From: Maribacter sp. BPC-D8
Lineage (GTDB): Bacteria > Bacteroidota > Bacteroidia > Flavobacteriales > Flavobacteriaceae
DNA: 64,000 nt
Direction: 5' to 3'
NCBI RefSeq assembly: GCF_035207705.1
Contig: NZ_CP128187.1
Span: 3,410,001 to 3,474,000, forward strand
This document shows positions 1-8,729 of this stretch, piece by piece (the first letter of the stretch is position 1; every line of letters starts with the position of its first letter). A program made the translations under genes and the position numbers. The notes beneath the pieces were generated by a model. The model made no database searches, was not told the origin of the DNA, and saw only the letters and a list, made by a program, of their open reading frames with translations.

Positions 1-471
1 GACCATCCTATTGCTATAAGATATCCTCGTGGTCGTGGAAAAGAAGTGAACTGGCAAGTACCGATGAAAAAACTCAATATCGGAGAAGCACAGCTTTTAA
101 AAGAAGGAACCAAAATTGCCATTTTAAGCACAGGACCCATCGGCAAAATGGTTTCTGAACTAATAAATGAATTGGATAGCAACCCCGCAATCGCCCATTA
201 TAACTTCCCGTTTATAAAACCTTTAGATTCAACTTTATTAAAAGAAATCTTACAGAAATTCGAGCATATTATTACAATTGAAGATGGTGCTGCTACTGGC
301 GGATTTGGAAGTGGTTTGTTAGAATTTGCAAATAATATTGGAATCCATAAAATAATTAAGATATTTGGCATTCCTGATGCCTTTATTACACACGGTGCTA
401 CCGAAAAACTGTATATAAAAGCAGGGATAGATAAGATGTCCGTAAAACAATATGTACAACAATTTCTATGA
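1..471 (+). CDS. dxs: 1-deoxy-D-xylulose-5-phosphate synthase, C-terminal part (5' truncated by window edge)
   Basis: DXS condenses pyruvate and glyceraldehyde 3-phosphate to 1-deoxy-D-xylulose 5-phosphate, the first step of the MEP isoprenoid pathway, in the cytoplasm with thiamine diphosphate. The reading frame is open from base 1. The first residues read DHPIAIRYPRGRG, the typical DXS stretch at the end of the pyrimidine-binding domain, and about 140 residues of transketolase C-terminal domain follow (VSELINELD, ITIEDGAATGGFGSG, IPDAFITHG). An apparent start at base 46 is an internal GTG and not the true start, which lies before the window. The stop overlaps the ATG of the next gene by 4 bp, so the two are probably co-transcribed and translationally coupled. 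Confidence 0.93.
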   Translation, partial: DHPIAIRYPRGRGKEVNWQVPMKKLNIGEAQLLKEGTKIAILSTGPIGKMVSELINELDSNPAIAHYNFPFIKPLDSTLLKEILQKFEHIITIEDGAATGGFGSGLLEFANNIGIHKIIKIFGIPDAFITHGATEKLYIKAGIDKMSVKQYVQQFL

Positions 472-1595
472 AAATAATGGCTTCAAAATCGCTTAAATTC
501 TTACTTCCGTTACTACTTTTGGTAATGTCATTAACGTTTGGTCAAGATACCATACCGGCACCTATTATTTTAGATAGCGTTACTGTAGACAGTGTCGCAG
601 TAGACACTATTGTAATTCGTAGAACAGTAGATAAAATTTATTCCCCTAGAAAAGACGTAAACCTGCAAATACCCAAAATTGACTTCAAAAAAACAAAAAC
701 CCTTCAAAAAGGTTTTCAACGTTTTAGAGTACCATCATTTTGGGAAAACGAAAATAGTTTTGGTATCAATATTAGTGAAGTTGCCTTTGTAAATTGGAAT
801 GCGGGTGGTGATAATGCTATTAGTGGCTTGGGGTTTTTAAAATTTGCACGAAAATATAAGTTCAGTAGTTTTCAATGGGATAATAATCTAGAATTACGTT
901 ACGGATTAAATGCTCAAGAAGGTCAAAAACTAAGAAAAACGGAAGATGTAATTCGTTTAAGTTCTAACTTAGGTTTTAAGAAAGACAATGATAGTAGGTG
1001 GTTTTATTCCGTACAATTAAACTTTAACACCCAATTCTCTAACGGTTACAAATACCCAGATAGAGATACGCCAATTTCAAGGTTTATGGCACCTGGCTAT
1101 TTATTATTCGGTGCGGGTACATCGTATATCAGTAAAGATGAAAAATTCAATCTTTACCTATCTCCACTGACCCAGAAATCAACATTTGTACTAGATCAAG
1201 ATTTAGCTGATAATGGATCTTTTGGTGTTCAAGAAGCCATTTTAGATGCAGATGGTAACGTTATTACTCCTGGAGAGAATCATTTATTGGAGATTGGCAT
1301 ACTTATTACTAATAATTTCAACTATACCGTTGCAGATAACATAGAATTAAAAAGTAGACTTAATCTTTATTCTGATTATATAAAAAGCTTTGGTAACATT
1401 GATGTTGATTGGGAACTGACCATTAACATGAAGGTCAATAAATTTATTAGTACAAGTTTAGGTACACAAATGATTTATGATGACGATATTCTTTTTGATA
1501 TCGTTAAAAACGATAACGGCACCATTGTAAACCCTGGTATACCAAAAATACAGTTCAAGCAAGTACTAGGCGTAGGTATTCTTTACGGCTTCTAA
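468..1595 (+). CDS. DUF3078 domain-containing outer-membrane-type protein
   Basis: A 375-residue exported protein of unknown function. The N-terminus has a signal peptide (hydrophobic LLPLLLLVMSLTFG followed by Q). Around residue 100 the sequence FVNWNAGGDNAISGL is the hallmark of DUF3078 proteins of Bacteroidota. The rest is rich in alternating aromatic and polar strands (FQWDNNLELRYGLN) and ends in GILYGF, consistent with a beta-barrel in the outer membrane; that topology is an inference. The ATG overlaps the dxs stop (ATGA), which indicates coupling to dxs. It is convergent with dgt and shares 4 bp with it at the stop codons. Confidence 0.8.
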   Translation: MKIMASKSLKFLLPLLLLVMSLTFGQDTIPAPIILDSVTVDSVAVDTIVIRRTVDKIYSPRKDVNLQIPKIDFKKTKTLQKGFQRFRVPSFWENENSFGINISEVAFVNWNAGGDNAISGLGFLKFARKYKFSSFQWDNNLELRYGLNAQEGQKLRKTEDVIRLSSNLGFKKDNDSRWFYSVQLNFNTQFSNGYKYPDRDTPISRFMAPGYLLFGAGTSYISKDEKFNLYLSPLTQKSTFVLDQDLADNGSFGVQEAILDADGNVITPGENHLLEIGILITNNFNYTVADNIELKSRLNLYSDYIKSFGNIDVDWELTINMKVNKFISTSLGTQMIYDDDILFDIVKNDNGTIVNPGIPKIQFKQVLGVGILYGF

Positions 1596-2935
1596 AGCGT
1601 TTTTCCTTTTATCTTATTGTGAATATGTACTGCAGCACTATCAGAAAGGCTTGCTACGTAACAACACGTATTCAATACAATTTGATAAAGCGATGCATTT
1701 GTATCTTGATAAAACCCTGGTAAGGTTCTTAAAATAAGTTTATGATAATTAGAAGCTTTGTTATTCTTCTTACCGATCAAGGCATCGATGTAAACATCTA
1801 AAATATCAGAAATAATAGTATAACCCGCTATCTCTTTTTCTACCACTTCTTGAGATTGATAAATTTTCTGAACACTTAGACTAATGATATCTTCGATTTG
1901 AGCTTTAAATCCGCTTTTATCTAATAAGGAGACTTCAAAAGTGCCATTTAAGATACTTTCCTCGTTCTCGACGAATATAGAAACTGCATCTTGTATAAGT
2001 GTATTAATGGCTAAAGCTCGCAAGTAGCTAAGCCTATCTTCCATATACTCTAAAGAATTATACTTCTTGGTATTTATGGTGTCTTTAACTAGTTTTATCA
2101 GGTATTCTAAGGCATAATCTTCAGAAATAAGTCCTAAGTTGATTCCGTCCTCAAAATCAATTATGGTATAGCAAATATCATCTGCAGCTTCTACCAAAAA
2201 TGTCAACGGATGCCTACCATAAGAAATAGTACCGTTATTACTTCTTGTCGGTAATCCTAAATCTTTGGCTACTTCATCAAAAGTGTGCTTTTCACTCTGA
2301 AAAAATCCGAATTTCTTATCACAGATATGGTTACTAGGTTTTTTAGGTAACGATTCTTTCGGGTATTTCATGAAAGCACCCAAGGTAGCATAGCTAAGAC
2401 GCAGTCCGCCAGAAACCCCTGCCCTATCTTGTGTCATTAATCGAAATCCGTTTGCATTACCTTCGAAATCAATAATATCTTGGTATTCAACTTCAGAAAG
2501 TAGCTCTTTGAACTTTAATCCGTTTCCGGTTTTAAAATATTCCCCGATAGCTTTTTCTCCACTATGACCAAAAGGTGGATTTCCAATATCATGTGCCAAA
2601 GCCGCAGCAGCTACAATACCTCCAAAATCATTGAATTGATAGCCATGAACCTCTTTTAGATATGGATGTTTTTCAATAATTTTTTTACCGGCCAATCGAC
2701 CTAAACTTCTACCTACAACTGAAACCTCTAGACTATGGGTTAATCTAGTATGCACGAAATCGGTTTTTGAAAGCGGAATTACTTGAGTCTTATCTTGTAG
2801 ACTTCTAAAAGCCGATGAAAATATAATACGATCGTAATCAACATCGAAGCCTAAACGGGTTTCATCTTGTTCATTACGTAATCTTTTATTTTTATCACCT
2901 TGTCTTCGTAAAGAAAGTAATTGCTCCCAATTCAT
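1592..2935 (-). CDS. dgt: Deoxyguanosinetriphosphate triphosphohydrolase (dGTPase)
   Basis: Hydrolyses dGTP (and in related enzymes other dNTPs) to the nucleoside and triphosphate, controlling dNTP pools. It is a cytoplasmic HD-superfamily metalloenzyme. The 447-residue protein has the expected family length and the metal ligands: H67 in TRLTHSLEV, the HD pair at 115-116 in AAALAHDIGNPPFGHSGE, and a later acidic cluster EAADDICYTIIDFEDGI. The N-terminus (MNWEQLLSLRR) is typical of family members. It starts at ATG with no upstream gene on its strand. The leader carries TGTATCTTGC, also found before the DUF3109 gene at 28156. The 3' end overlaps the convergent DUF3078 gene. Confidence 0.93.
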   Translation of the reverse strand: MNWEQLLSLRRQGDKNKRLRNEQDETRLGFDVDYDRIIFSSAFRSLQDKTQVIPLSKTDFVHTRLTHSLEVSVVGRSLGRLAGKKIIEKHPYLKEVHGYQFNDFGGIVAAAALAHDIGNPPFGHSGEKAIGEYFKTGNGLKFKELLSEVEYQDIIDFEGNANGFRLMTQDRAGVSGGLRLSYATLGAFMKYPKESLPKKPSNHICDKKFGFFQSEKHTFDEVAKDLGLPTRSNNGTISYGRHPLTFLVEAADDICYTIIDFEDGINLGLISEDYALEYLIKLVKDTINTKKYNSLEYMEDRLSYLRALAINTLIQDAVSIFVENEESILNGTFEVSLLDKSGFKAQIEDIISLSVQKIYQSQEVVEKEIAGYTIISDILDVYIDALIGKKNNKASNYHKLILRTLPGFYQDTNASLYQIVLNTCCYVASLSDSAAVHIHNKIKGKTL

Positions 2936-3114
2936 GTTAATCCGATTTTACAGGCTGCAAGATACATTTTTGATATCTCATTGTAGAGTTGATAAAATCA
3001 ATTTTAGCATTTTACAAAACGATATGTTAACAATTAATACATGCTTTAATAATCCGCACCTAACATTAACTTAACCTAGCTGTAGTTTCTTTGTAAAAGA
3101 AATTAAAACCTTAA

Positions 3115-3459
3115 ATGAAACATTTAATTTACATTTTTACTTTAATGATTTGCTCTTTTACTTTTGGGCAAGAAACAAGTGCTATTCAAGGAAATATTTT
3201 AGATGGCGAACAATTCAATGAGCCTTTGTTAATGGCCACTGTTTCTATCGAAAATACCGAATTAACGACACGCACTAACTTTAGAGGAAATTTTGAGTTT
3301 GACAATCTTACTCCGGGTTCATATAATATAGTTGTTCGATTTGTTGGTTATGAAACCATTGAACTTCCTATTATTGTAGCTATCGGAAAAACAAGTACCA
3401 TACAAGCTAGTCTTAAAGCTAAAACCATAAACATAGCAAGCTTAACAGCTTCGAAATAA
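3115..3459 (+). CDS. Small secreted carboxypeptidase-like regulatory domain protein
   Basis: A 114-residue exported protein made of a signal peptide (IYIFTLMICSFTFG, then Q) and a single CarboxypepD_reg-like beta-sandwich. The characteristic strand pattern is visible: AIQGNILDG, MATVSIENTELTTRTNFRGNFEFDNLTPGSYNIVVRFVGYET. In Bacteroidota this domain normally forms the N-terminus of SusC/TonB-dependent receptors or other surface proteins. Here it stands alone, with an in-frame stop and no barrel or plug downstream. It could be a functional small periplasmic protein or the remnant of a larger receptor, though no degenerate receptor sequence follows. Function unknown. Confidence 0.75.
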   Translation: MKHLIYIFTLMICSFTFGQETSAIQGNILDGEQFNEPLLMATVSIENTELTTRTNFRGNFEFDNLTPGSYNIVVRFVGYETIELPIIVAIGKTSTIQASLKAKTINIASLTASK

Positions 3460-3788
3460 CTAAGCATACGGTTCCATTAATAATCGCGCTTAAATAAAAT
3501 TAAATATTACTTAATGTTAGCATGATATTTAAACAATGAATAATTGTGATTTTGGTCAGCTTCATTAGACAATCAGATTTCTCTCACTATTAGTTTTTGT
3601 CGACTAGGTTTTGAAATCTTAAAGCTACCTTTTATAAGGTAGCTTTTTTTGTAATATTTTACACAAGCAAAAACAACCTATCTGCCTAATAATCAGCAAT
3701 AAATAAGTTTATTTAAAAGTTAATATTAAGAATACGTTAACTTAACATACAATCAAGACTTTTGCATTCGACAAAAACTAATAACTTG
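3460..3788. other. Intergenic region (329 bp) with a terminator
   Basis: No convincing open reading frame on either strand. The only strong signal is an intrinsic terminator at 3621-3651, 160 bp beyond the preceding stop codon. The bases just before the porin start contain GACTTTTG, a weak match to the TAnnTTTG -7 element. Confidence 0.6.
3621..3651 (+). terminator. Intrinsic terminator
   Basis: An 11-bp perfect stem (AAAGCTACCTT paired with AAGGTAGCTTT) with a 4-nt loop, followed by a run of T. It lies 160 bp after the stop of the small regulatory-domain gene, so it ends either a long 3' untranslated region or a separate short RNA. Confidence 0.8.
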
Positions 3789-4991
3789 ATGAAAATCAAC
3801 TTCCCCCTGGTATGCCTATTTTTTTTAGTTTCCTTTGGCGCTTTAAGCCAAGAAACAAATGCTCCCTCTTTTGGTAAAGGCTTATTCAACTTAGTTGGAA
3901 AAGACAGCACCTGGTCTATGAATGTAGGTGCCAGAATGCAAATACTGGCAACAAGTAATTGGGATGCAGTTGATGGTAGTTTAACCAACCCCGAACAAAG
4001 TTTTCTAATAAGAAGGGCGAGACTTAAATTTGATGGATTTGCCTATTCTCCGAAATTAAAATATAAAATAGAACTGGGACTTTCGAACCGAGATATTTCA
4101 GGTGCTTCAGAATTTACAAGCAACGCACCACGCTATATATTAGATGCTGTAGTAAAGTGGAATTTTTATGAAAATTTTGTTTTATGGTTCGGTCAAACCA
4201 AACTGCCAGGAAATATAGAACGTGTAATTTCATCTGGTAACTTAATGCAGGTTGACCGTTCGCTTCTAAATAGTAGTTTTACTATTGATCGAGATATGGG
4301 TTTTCAGTTAAGACACCATATTTATTTATCCGATAAATTTTTGGTTAGGGAAATTTTCGCTCTCTCTCAAGGGGAAGGAAGAAACATAACCACAGGTAAT
4401 TTAGGTGGTCACCAATATACGACTCGTTTAGAATTATTACCTTTTGGAAAGTTTTTAAGCAAAGGCGAGTATAAAGGGAGTGATCAGAAGAGAGAACAGA
4501 CGCCTAAATTAATGATTGCAGCAACTTTTGACAGCAATCAAAATGCCGTAAAAACAAGAAGTAATCAAGGGTCTTATATGGTAACTGACACTGGTTTTTT
4601 CGAAACTGACATTAATACATTGTTTATAGATACCATGTTCAAATACAAAGGTTTTTCATTTATGGGAGAATATGCTCATAGAACTGCCGATAATCCTATT
4701 GCCATTAATTCTGATGGTTCACTTACGGGTGATGCGGTACAAGTAGGAGATGGTATAAATCTACAAACAGGATATTTATTTAAAAGTAACTGGGAGGTTT
4801 CTGGTCGTTTCACAAATATTAAACTTGATGAAGAAATAACAAGTAGAAATCCGCAATCACAATACACTATGGGGCTTTCAAAATACATTGTAGGTCATAA
4901 ATTAAAAGTACAAACGGACTTAAGCTACCTTTCTGAAGATGCTGGTCAAGATGGATTAATGTATAGATTACAAGTAGATATTCATTTTTAA
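3789..4991 (+). CDS. Phosphate-selective porin (OprO/OprP family)
   Basis: An outer-membrane porin of the phosphate/polyphosphate-selective family (porin O/P), about 400 residues, that would let phosphate or another anion enter the periplasm. I start it at the ATG at 3789, which gives a clean signal peptide (INFPLVCLFFLVSFGALSQ). A TTG 27 bp upstream is the longer alternative. Family-like segments are WSMNVGARMQ, FLIRRARLKFDGF, YKIELGLSNRD and the late strand pairs ending in LQVDIHF, the terminal aromatic typical of outer-membrane barrels. The next gene is a PiT phosphate transporter on the same strand 73 bp downstream, supporting phosphate as the substrate. Confidence 0.85.
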   Translation: MKINFPLVCLFFLVSFGALSQETNAPSFGKGLFNLVGKDSTWSMNVGARMQILATSNWDAVDGSLTNPEQSFLIRRARLKFDGFAYSPKLKYKIELGLSNRDISGASEFTSNAPRYILDAVVKWNFYENFVLWFGQTKLPGNIERVISSGNLMQVDRSLLNSSFTIDRDMGFQLRHHIYLSDKFLVREIFALSQGEGRNITTGNLGGHQYTTRLELLPFGKFLSKGEYKGSDQKREQTPKLMIAATFDSNQNAVKTRSNQGSYMVTDTGFFETDINTLFIDTMFKYKGFSFMGEYAHRTADNPIAINSDGSLTGDAVQVGDGINLQTGYLFKSNWEVSGRFTNIKLDEEITSRNPQSQYTMGLSKYIVGHKLKVQTDLSYLSEDAGQDGLMYRLQVDIHF

Positions 4992-5064
4992 CAAATAATA
5001 ACCTTTAGGTAACATTACCGCAGTTTTCGATAATGATATTTGCAAATTCTTAGAGTAATAAATT

Positions 5065-7368
5065 ATGGACAATATTTATTTTTTAATGCTTATCGCACTT
5101 GCCATTTTGGCTGTAGCGGATCTTGTAGTGGGTGTGAGTAATGATGCTGTGAATTTTTTAAATTCGGCAATTGGTTCAAAAGCCATTTCATTTAAAACTA
5201 TAATGATAATTGCCAGTTTTGGTATTGCGGCAGGAGCACTTTTCTCTAGCGGCATGATGGAGGTTGCTAGAAAAGGAATCTTTAACCCAGGTGAATTTTA
5301 TTTCGATGAAATCATGTTCATTTTTATGGCGGTAATGATTACAGACATTTTGTTGTTAGATTTCTTTAACACCCTTGGTATGCCAACATCGACAACTGTT
5401 TCGATAGTTTTTGAGCTTTTAGGTGCAGCTGTAGCCATGTCATTAATTAAAATTGGCGCAGATAATGGAAGTTTTACCGATGTAGTCCACTATATTAATA
5501 ATGACAAAGCCATTCAAATTATATTCGGAATATTACTCTCTGTTGTTGTTGCCTTTTCGATAGGTGCATTGGTACAATGGGTTTCAAGATTACTTTTATC
5601 TTATAACTTTGAGAAAAAACCAACCTGGGTGGGTGCTCTTTTTGGCGGGTTTGCTTTATCATCTATAACCTATTTCATATTAATGAAGGGTATAGGCGGA
5701 ACCACTTTTGCTGGCGAAAGCTTCGATATTATTGGTGGTATTACAATAAAAGAATTATTAGAGACTAAAGTGTTAATCTTAGTACTCATTAACTTTGTAA
5801 TTTGGTCAGGGGTATCTTATCTATTAATGACATTTGCCAATACAAATATTTTTAAATTAATTATTGGAGTTGGCACATTTGCTTTGGCTTTAGCTTTCGC
5901 AGGTAACGATTTGGTTAATTTTATTGGAGTCCCAATCGCTGCATGGCAATCATACGAAGCATGGATGGCATCTGGTGTTGCTGCATCAGAATTTAGCATG
6001 GGTATCTTAGCAAAAAAAGTACCTACACCTACATTGTTATTATTTATAGCAGGTATGATAATGGTGCTTACCCTTTGGTTTTCAAGCAAAGCTAAAAGAG
6101 TAGTAAAAACGTCTTTAGACCTGTCAAGTCAAGAAGACACAAAAGAAAGGTTTCAACCAAATTTTCTATCGAGAGGCTTAGTACGATTTGCAATATCAGC
6201 TTCTGAGTTAATTACCGCCATTACACCAAAATCTCTTCAAGATAAAATTGATAATCAATTTAGTAAACCTGTAATTGCTTTGTCTCAAAACAAAGTTCAT
6301 GAATTGCCTGCTTTTGACATGGTTCGTGCTGCAGTAAACCTTATGGTTGCAGGTATTCTAATATCAATAGCAACGTCATATAAATTACCATTATCAACTA
6401 CGTATGTAACATTTATGGTTGCCATGGGTACATCTTTAGCAGATAGAGCTTGGGGTGCTGAAAGTGCTGTGTATAGAGTAGCAGGGGTACTGAACGTTAT
6501 CGGCGGATGGTTTGGTACAGCAATAATTGCCTTCATAGCATCTGGAGTTATATTGTCTTTAATTAGTTTTGGTAAAGGTGCGGCCATAGCAATACTTTTA
6601 CTACTTGCGATATTACTACTTACAAGAAACTATATTTCACATAATAAAAAGGCGAAAGAATTACGTGAAGAAGATTCTTTAAACAGAGCTGAAAGTAGCT
6701 CTATACAAGGTGTAATTATTGAAAGTGCTCAAAACATTTCTAATGTTCTTAAAAGAACAAATAAAATTTACACAAACTCTATTAACGGTCTTGCGAAACA
6801 AGATGTTAATTTATTAAAAAAGAATAAAAAACAAGGCGAGAAACTTTCAAATGAGATTGATGATTTACGTGACCATATCTTTTACTTTATTAAAAATTTA
6901 GATGAAAATAGTGTTGGCGCCAGTAATTTTTATATTAACGCTCTAGGGTACTTAACTGATATTGCTCAATCATTAGAGTACATTGGTAAGGTTAGCCATA
7001 AGCATGTCAATAACAATCACAAAAAGTTAAAATACAACCAAATAAAAGAGTTGAAACAAATTGATTTAAAGTTAGAGGAGATTTTAAATCAGACACAAAC
7101 AGCTTTTGCCAATCAATCTTTCGAACAAATAGGTTTAGTTTTAGATCAGAAAGAAGATTTATTCGCAATGGTTTCTGATAAAATTCAGACACAGATAGCA
7201 AGAACAAGAACAGAAGAGTCTAGTCCTAAAAACACAACACTTTACTTTTCATTGCTTTTAGAAACAAAAGATTTAATAACTTCTACAATGAACTTATTGC
7301 AGCAATACCATAATGAACATGATGGTTCAATAACACCAGCTACAATAGATCAGCCTAAAAAACTGTAA
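5065..7368 (+). CDS. PiT-family inorganic phosphate transporter with C-terminal PhoU-like region
   Basis: An inner-membrane symporter that imports inorganic phosphate by the low-affinity PiT/PHO4 mechanism. At 767 residues it is far longer than simple PiT proteins (about 420-500). Both halves of the inverted repeat are visible through their signatures: VGVSNDAVNFLNSAIGS near residue 23 and FAGNDLVNFIGVPIAAW near residue 279. Roughly residues 540-750 form a soluble helical segment (GVIIESAQNISNVLKRTNKI, EIDDLRDHIFYFIKNLDE) resembling PhoU-type helical bundles. PiT proteins usually work with a separate PhoU-like partner (Pit accessory protein), so here the regulator may be fused. It follows an OprP-type porin. 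A strong terminator follows and runs into the next gene's start. Confidence 0.92.
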   Translation: MDNIYFLMLIALAILAVADLVVGVSNDAVNFLNSAIGSKAISFKTIMIIASFGIAAGALFSSGMMEVARKGIFNPGEFYFDEIMFIFMAVMITDILLLDFFNTLGMPTSTTVSIVFELLGAAVAMSLIKIGADNGSFTDVVHYINNDKAIQIIFGILLSVVVAFSIGALVQWVSRLLLSYNFEKKPTWVGALFGGFALSSITYFILMKGIGGTTFAGESFDIIGGITIKELLETKVLILVLINFVIWSGVSYLLMTFANTNIFKLIIGVGTFALALAFAGNDLVNFIGVPIAAWQSYEAWMASGVAASEFSMGILAKKVPTPTLLLFIAGMIMVLTLWFSSKAKRVVKTSLDLSSQEDTKERFQPNFLSRGLVRFAISASELITAITPKSLQDKIDNQFSKPVIALSQNKVHELPAFDMVRAAVNLMVAGILISIATSYKLPLSTTYVTFMVAMGTSLADRAWGAESAVYRVAGVLNVIGGWFGTAIIAFIASGVILSLISFGKGAAIAILLLLAILLLTRNYISHNKKAKELREEDSLNRAESSSIQGVIIESAQNISNVLKRTNKIYTNSINGLAKQDVNLLKKNKKQGEKLSNEIDDLRDHIFYFIKNLDENSVGASNFYINALGYLTDIAQSLEYIGKVSHKHVNNNHKKLKYNQIKELKQIDLKLEEILNQTQTAFANQSFEQIGLVLDQKEDLFAMVSDKIQTQIARTRTEESSPKNTTLYFSLLLETKDLITSTMNLLQQYHNEHDGSITPATIDQPKKL

Positions 7369-7391
7369 CTGTATTTAAAATCTTAAATTAT

Positions 7392-7439
7392 AAGTACCTT
7401 GTCATCACAAATTAAAATGATGATGAGGTACTTTTTTTT
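7392..7439 (+). terminator. Strong intrinsic terminator of the phosphate transporter gene, overlapping the next start codon
   Basis: A 16-bp stem pairs 7392-7407 with 7418-7433, including two adjacent G-U wobbles. It has a 10-nt A-rich loop (7408-7417) and is followed by a T run to 7439. The hairpin lies 23 bp after the PiT stop. Its 3' arm contains the tandem ATG codons at 7417, 7420 and 7423 of the next gene, and its T tract encodes the first hydrophobic residues of that gene's signal peptide. Confidence 0.85.
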
Positions 7440-8142
7440 ATTCTTAGCACTATTAGCTAATACTTTTATTTTTGCACAAGAAATTAGCAGTGAACAACTT
7501 CTTGAAAAAGCCATAGCGTTTCATGACCCACAAGACAATTGGCCTACCTTCAAAGGCAAAATGCTTATAGAAATGGAAAACCCTAAGGGCAGTCCACGCA
7601 GTACGGTCGTTGAAATGAAATTGCCTAGTAACTATTTTAAGACTACGGTGAAAAAAGATAATTATACTGTTGAGTCAGAGTTAGATAATGGTGAATGCAC
7701 CTTAAAACTAAATGGCAGCACATCTATTTATCCGAAGATAAAAGATAGCATGAACATTAGCTGTGATCGTGCTAAAATGATGAAGAACTACTATACATAC
7801 CTATATGGTCTTCCTATGAAATTGAAAGATCCCGGGACATTGATAGCTGACAAGGTGATTAAAAAGACCTTTAAAGGAAAAGAGTATTTGGTATTAAAAG
7901 CTACTTACGAGAAAGAAGTAGGTAATGATACTTGGTATTTCTATTTCGACCCTAAGACCTATGCGATGGAAGTATATCAGTTCTTTCATGATGAAAGCAA
8001 AAATGACGGTGAATACATTCTACTTTCTGAAATGATAACCGTAAACGGAATTAAGATACCTAAAGTACGTAAGTGGTATTACAATGAAGGTGATGTATTT
8101 TTAGCTACTGATGATCTGCGTAAAGCGAATGTTATAGATTAG
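7417..8142 (+). CDS. Secreted DUF6503/LolA-like protein
   Basis: An exported protein of about 241 residues with a signal peptide (RYFFLFLALLANTFIFA then Q). The body resembles the outer-membrane lipoprotein-sorting/LolA-like beta-fold family annotated DUF6503 in Bacteroidota: GKMLIEMENPKG, YLYGLPMKLKDPG, YLVLKATYEKEVGNDTWYFYFDP, and a closing strand NGIKIPKVRKWYY. The exact function is unknown. Three in-frame ATG codons (7417, 7420, 7423) can start it, and a TTG at 7399 is possible but less likely. All lie inside the terminator hairpin of the preceding gene. The stop overlaps nadD by 4 bp in a convergent arrangement. Confidence 0.75.
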   Translation: MMMRYFFLFLALLANTFIFAQEISSEQLLEKAIAFHDPQDNWPTFKGKMLIEMENPKGSPRSTVVEMKLPSNYFKTTVKKDNYTVESELDNGECTLKLNGSTSIYPKIKDSMNISCDRAKMMKNYYTYLYGLPMKLKDPGTLIADKVIKKTFKGKEYLVLKATYEKEVGNDTWYFYFDPKTYAMEVYQFFHDESKNDGEYILLSEMITVNGIKIPKVRKWYYNEGDVFLATDDLRKANVID

Positions 8143-8723
8143 CGATAAAAATTCATTTCATCCATATATTTCCATACTTCTGGCGGTAATAATGGCTTAA
8201 TGTTTTTACCATTTTTATGCTCTTTTCTAATAAAAGTCGAAGAGATTTCCATGATAGGGGCGTTTACACGATGAATCTTGTCGTGCTCCTTAAATTGATG
8301 CTCTATTGCACCTTCAGATATTCTTGGATATACATACAAATGATGAAGATCTAAGATAGCTTCATAGTTCTTCCACTTATGAAGTCCTTTTAAGTTATCC
8401 TCACCCATTATCAATGAAAAATCATATCCTTTTGGGTATTTCTCCCCTAAATGAACAAGCGTATTTATCGTGTAATTCGGTTGTGGAAGGTTGAACTCAA
8501 TATTACTAGGCTTCAAATTGGTATACTCCTTTGTAGCTTCATATACCATTTCAAATCTTTGGTGATTGTCCAGAAGCGTTTTCTTGGTCTTAAAAGGGCT
8601 TTGAGGCGTTACTACAAACCAAACCTCATCTAAGTCTGAAAACTCTACCATATGGTTCGCTATGACCAAATGACCGATGTGAATAGGGTTAAAGGTACCA
8701 AAGTATAATCCTACCTTCTTCAT
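8139..8723 (-). CDS. nadD: Nicotinate-nucleotide adenylyltransferase
   Basis: Transfers AMP from ATP to nicotinate mononucleotide, giving deamido-NAD, in NAD biosynthesis (cytoplasm). The nucleotidyltransferase signature GLYFGTFNPIHIGH is at the N-terminus, followed by the NadD motif FVVTPQSPFK and the C-terminal ISSTFIRKEHKNGKNI that carries the (S/T)xxxR ATP-binding motif. I use the ATG at 8723, giving 194 residues. A GTG two codons earlier directly abuts the gmk stop. It is the last gene of a yicC-gmk-nadD operon with no intergenic space. Confidence 0.95.
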   Translation of the reverse strand: MKKVGLYFGTFNPIHIGHLVIANHMVEFSDLDEVWFVVTPQSPFKTKKTLLDNHQRFEMVYEATKEYTNLKPSNIEFNLPQPNYTINTLVHLGEKYPKGYDFSLIMGEDNLKGLHKWKNYEAILDLHHLYVYPRISEGAIEHQFKEHDKIHRVNAPIMEISSTFIRKEHKNGKNIKPLLPPEVWKYMDEMNFYR

Positions 8724-8729
8724 GTGCAC

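Noticed and set aside
5817..6587. Two minus-strand frames of 90 and 96 codons opposite the phosphate transporter
   Set aside because: They are antisense to a clearly coding PiT gene, begin in unlikely contexts and have no domain.
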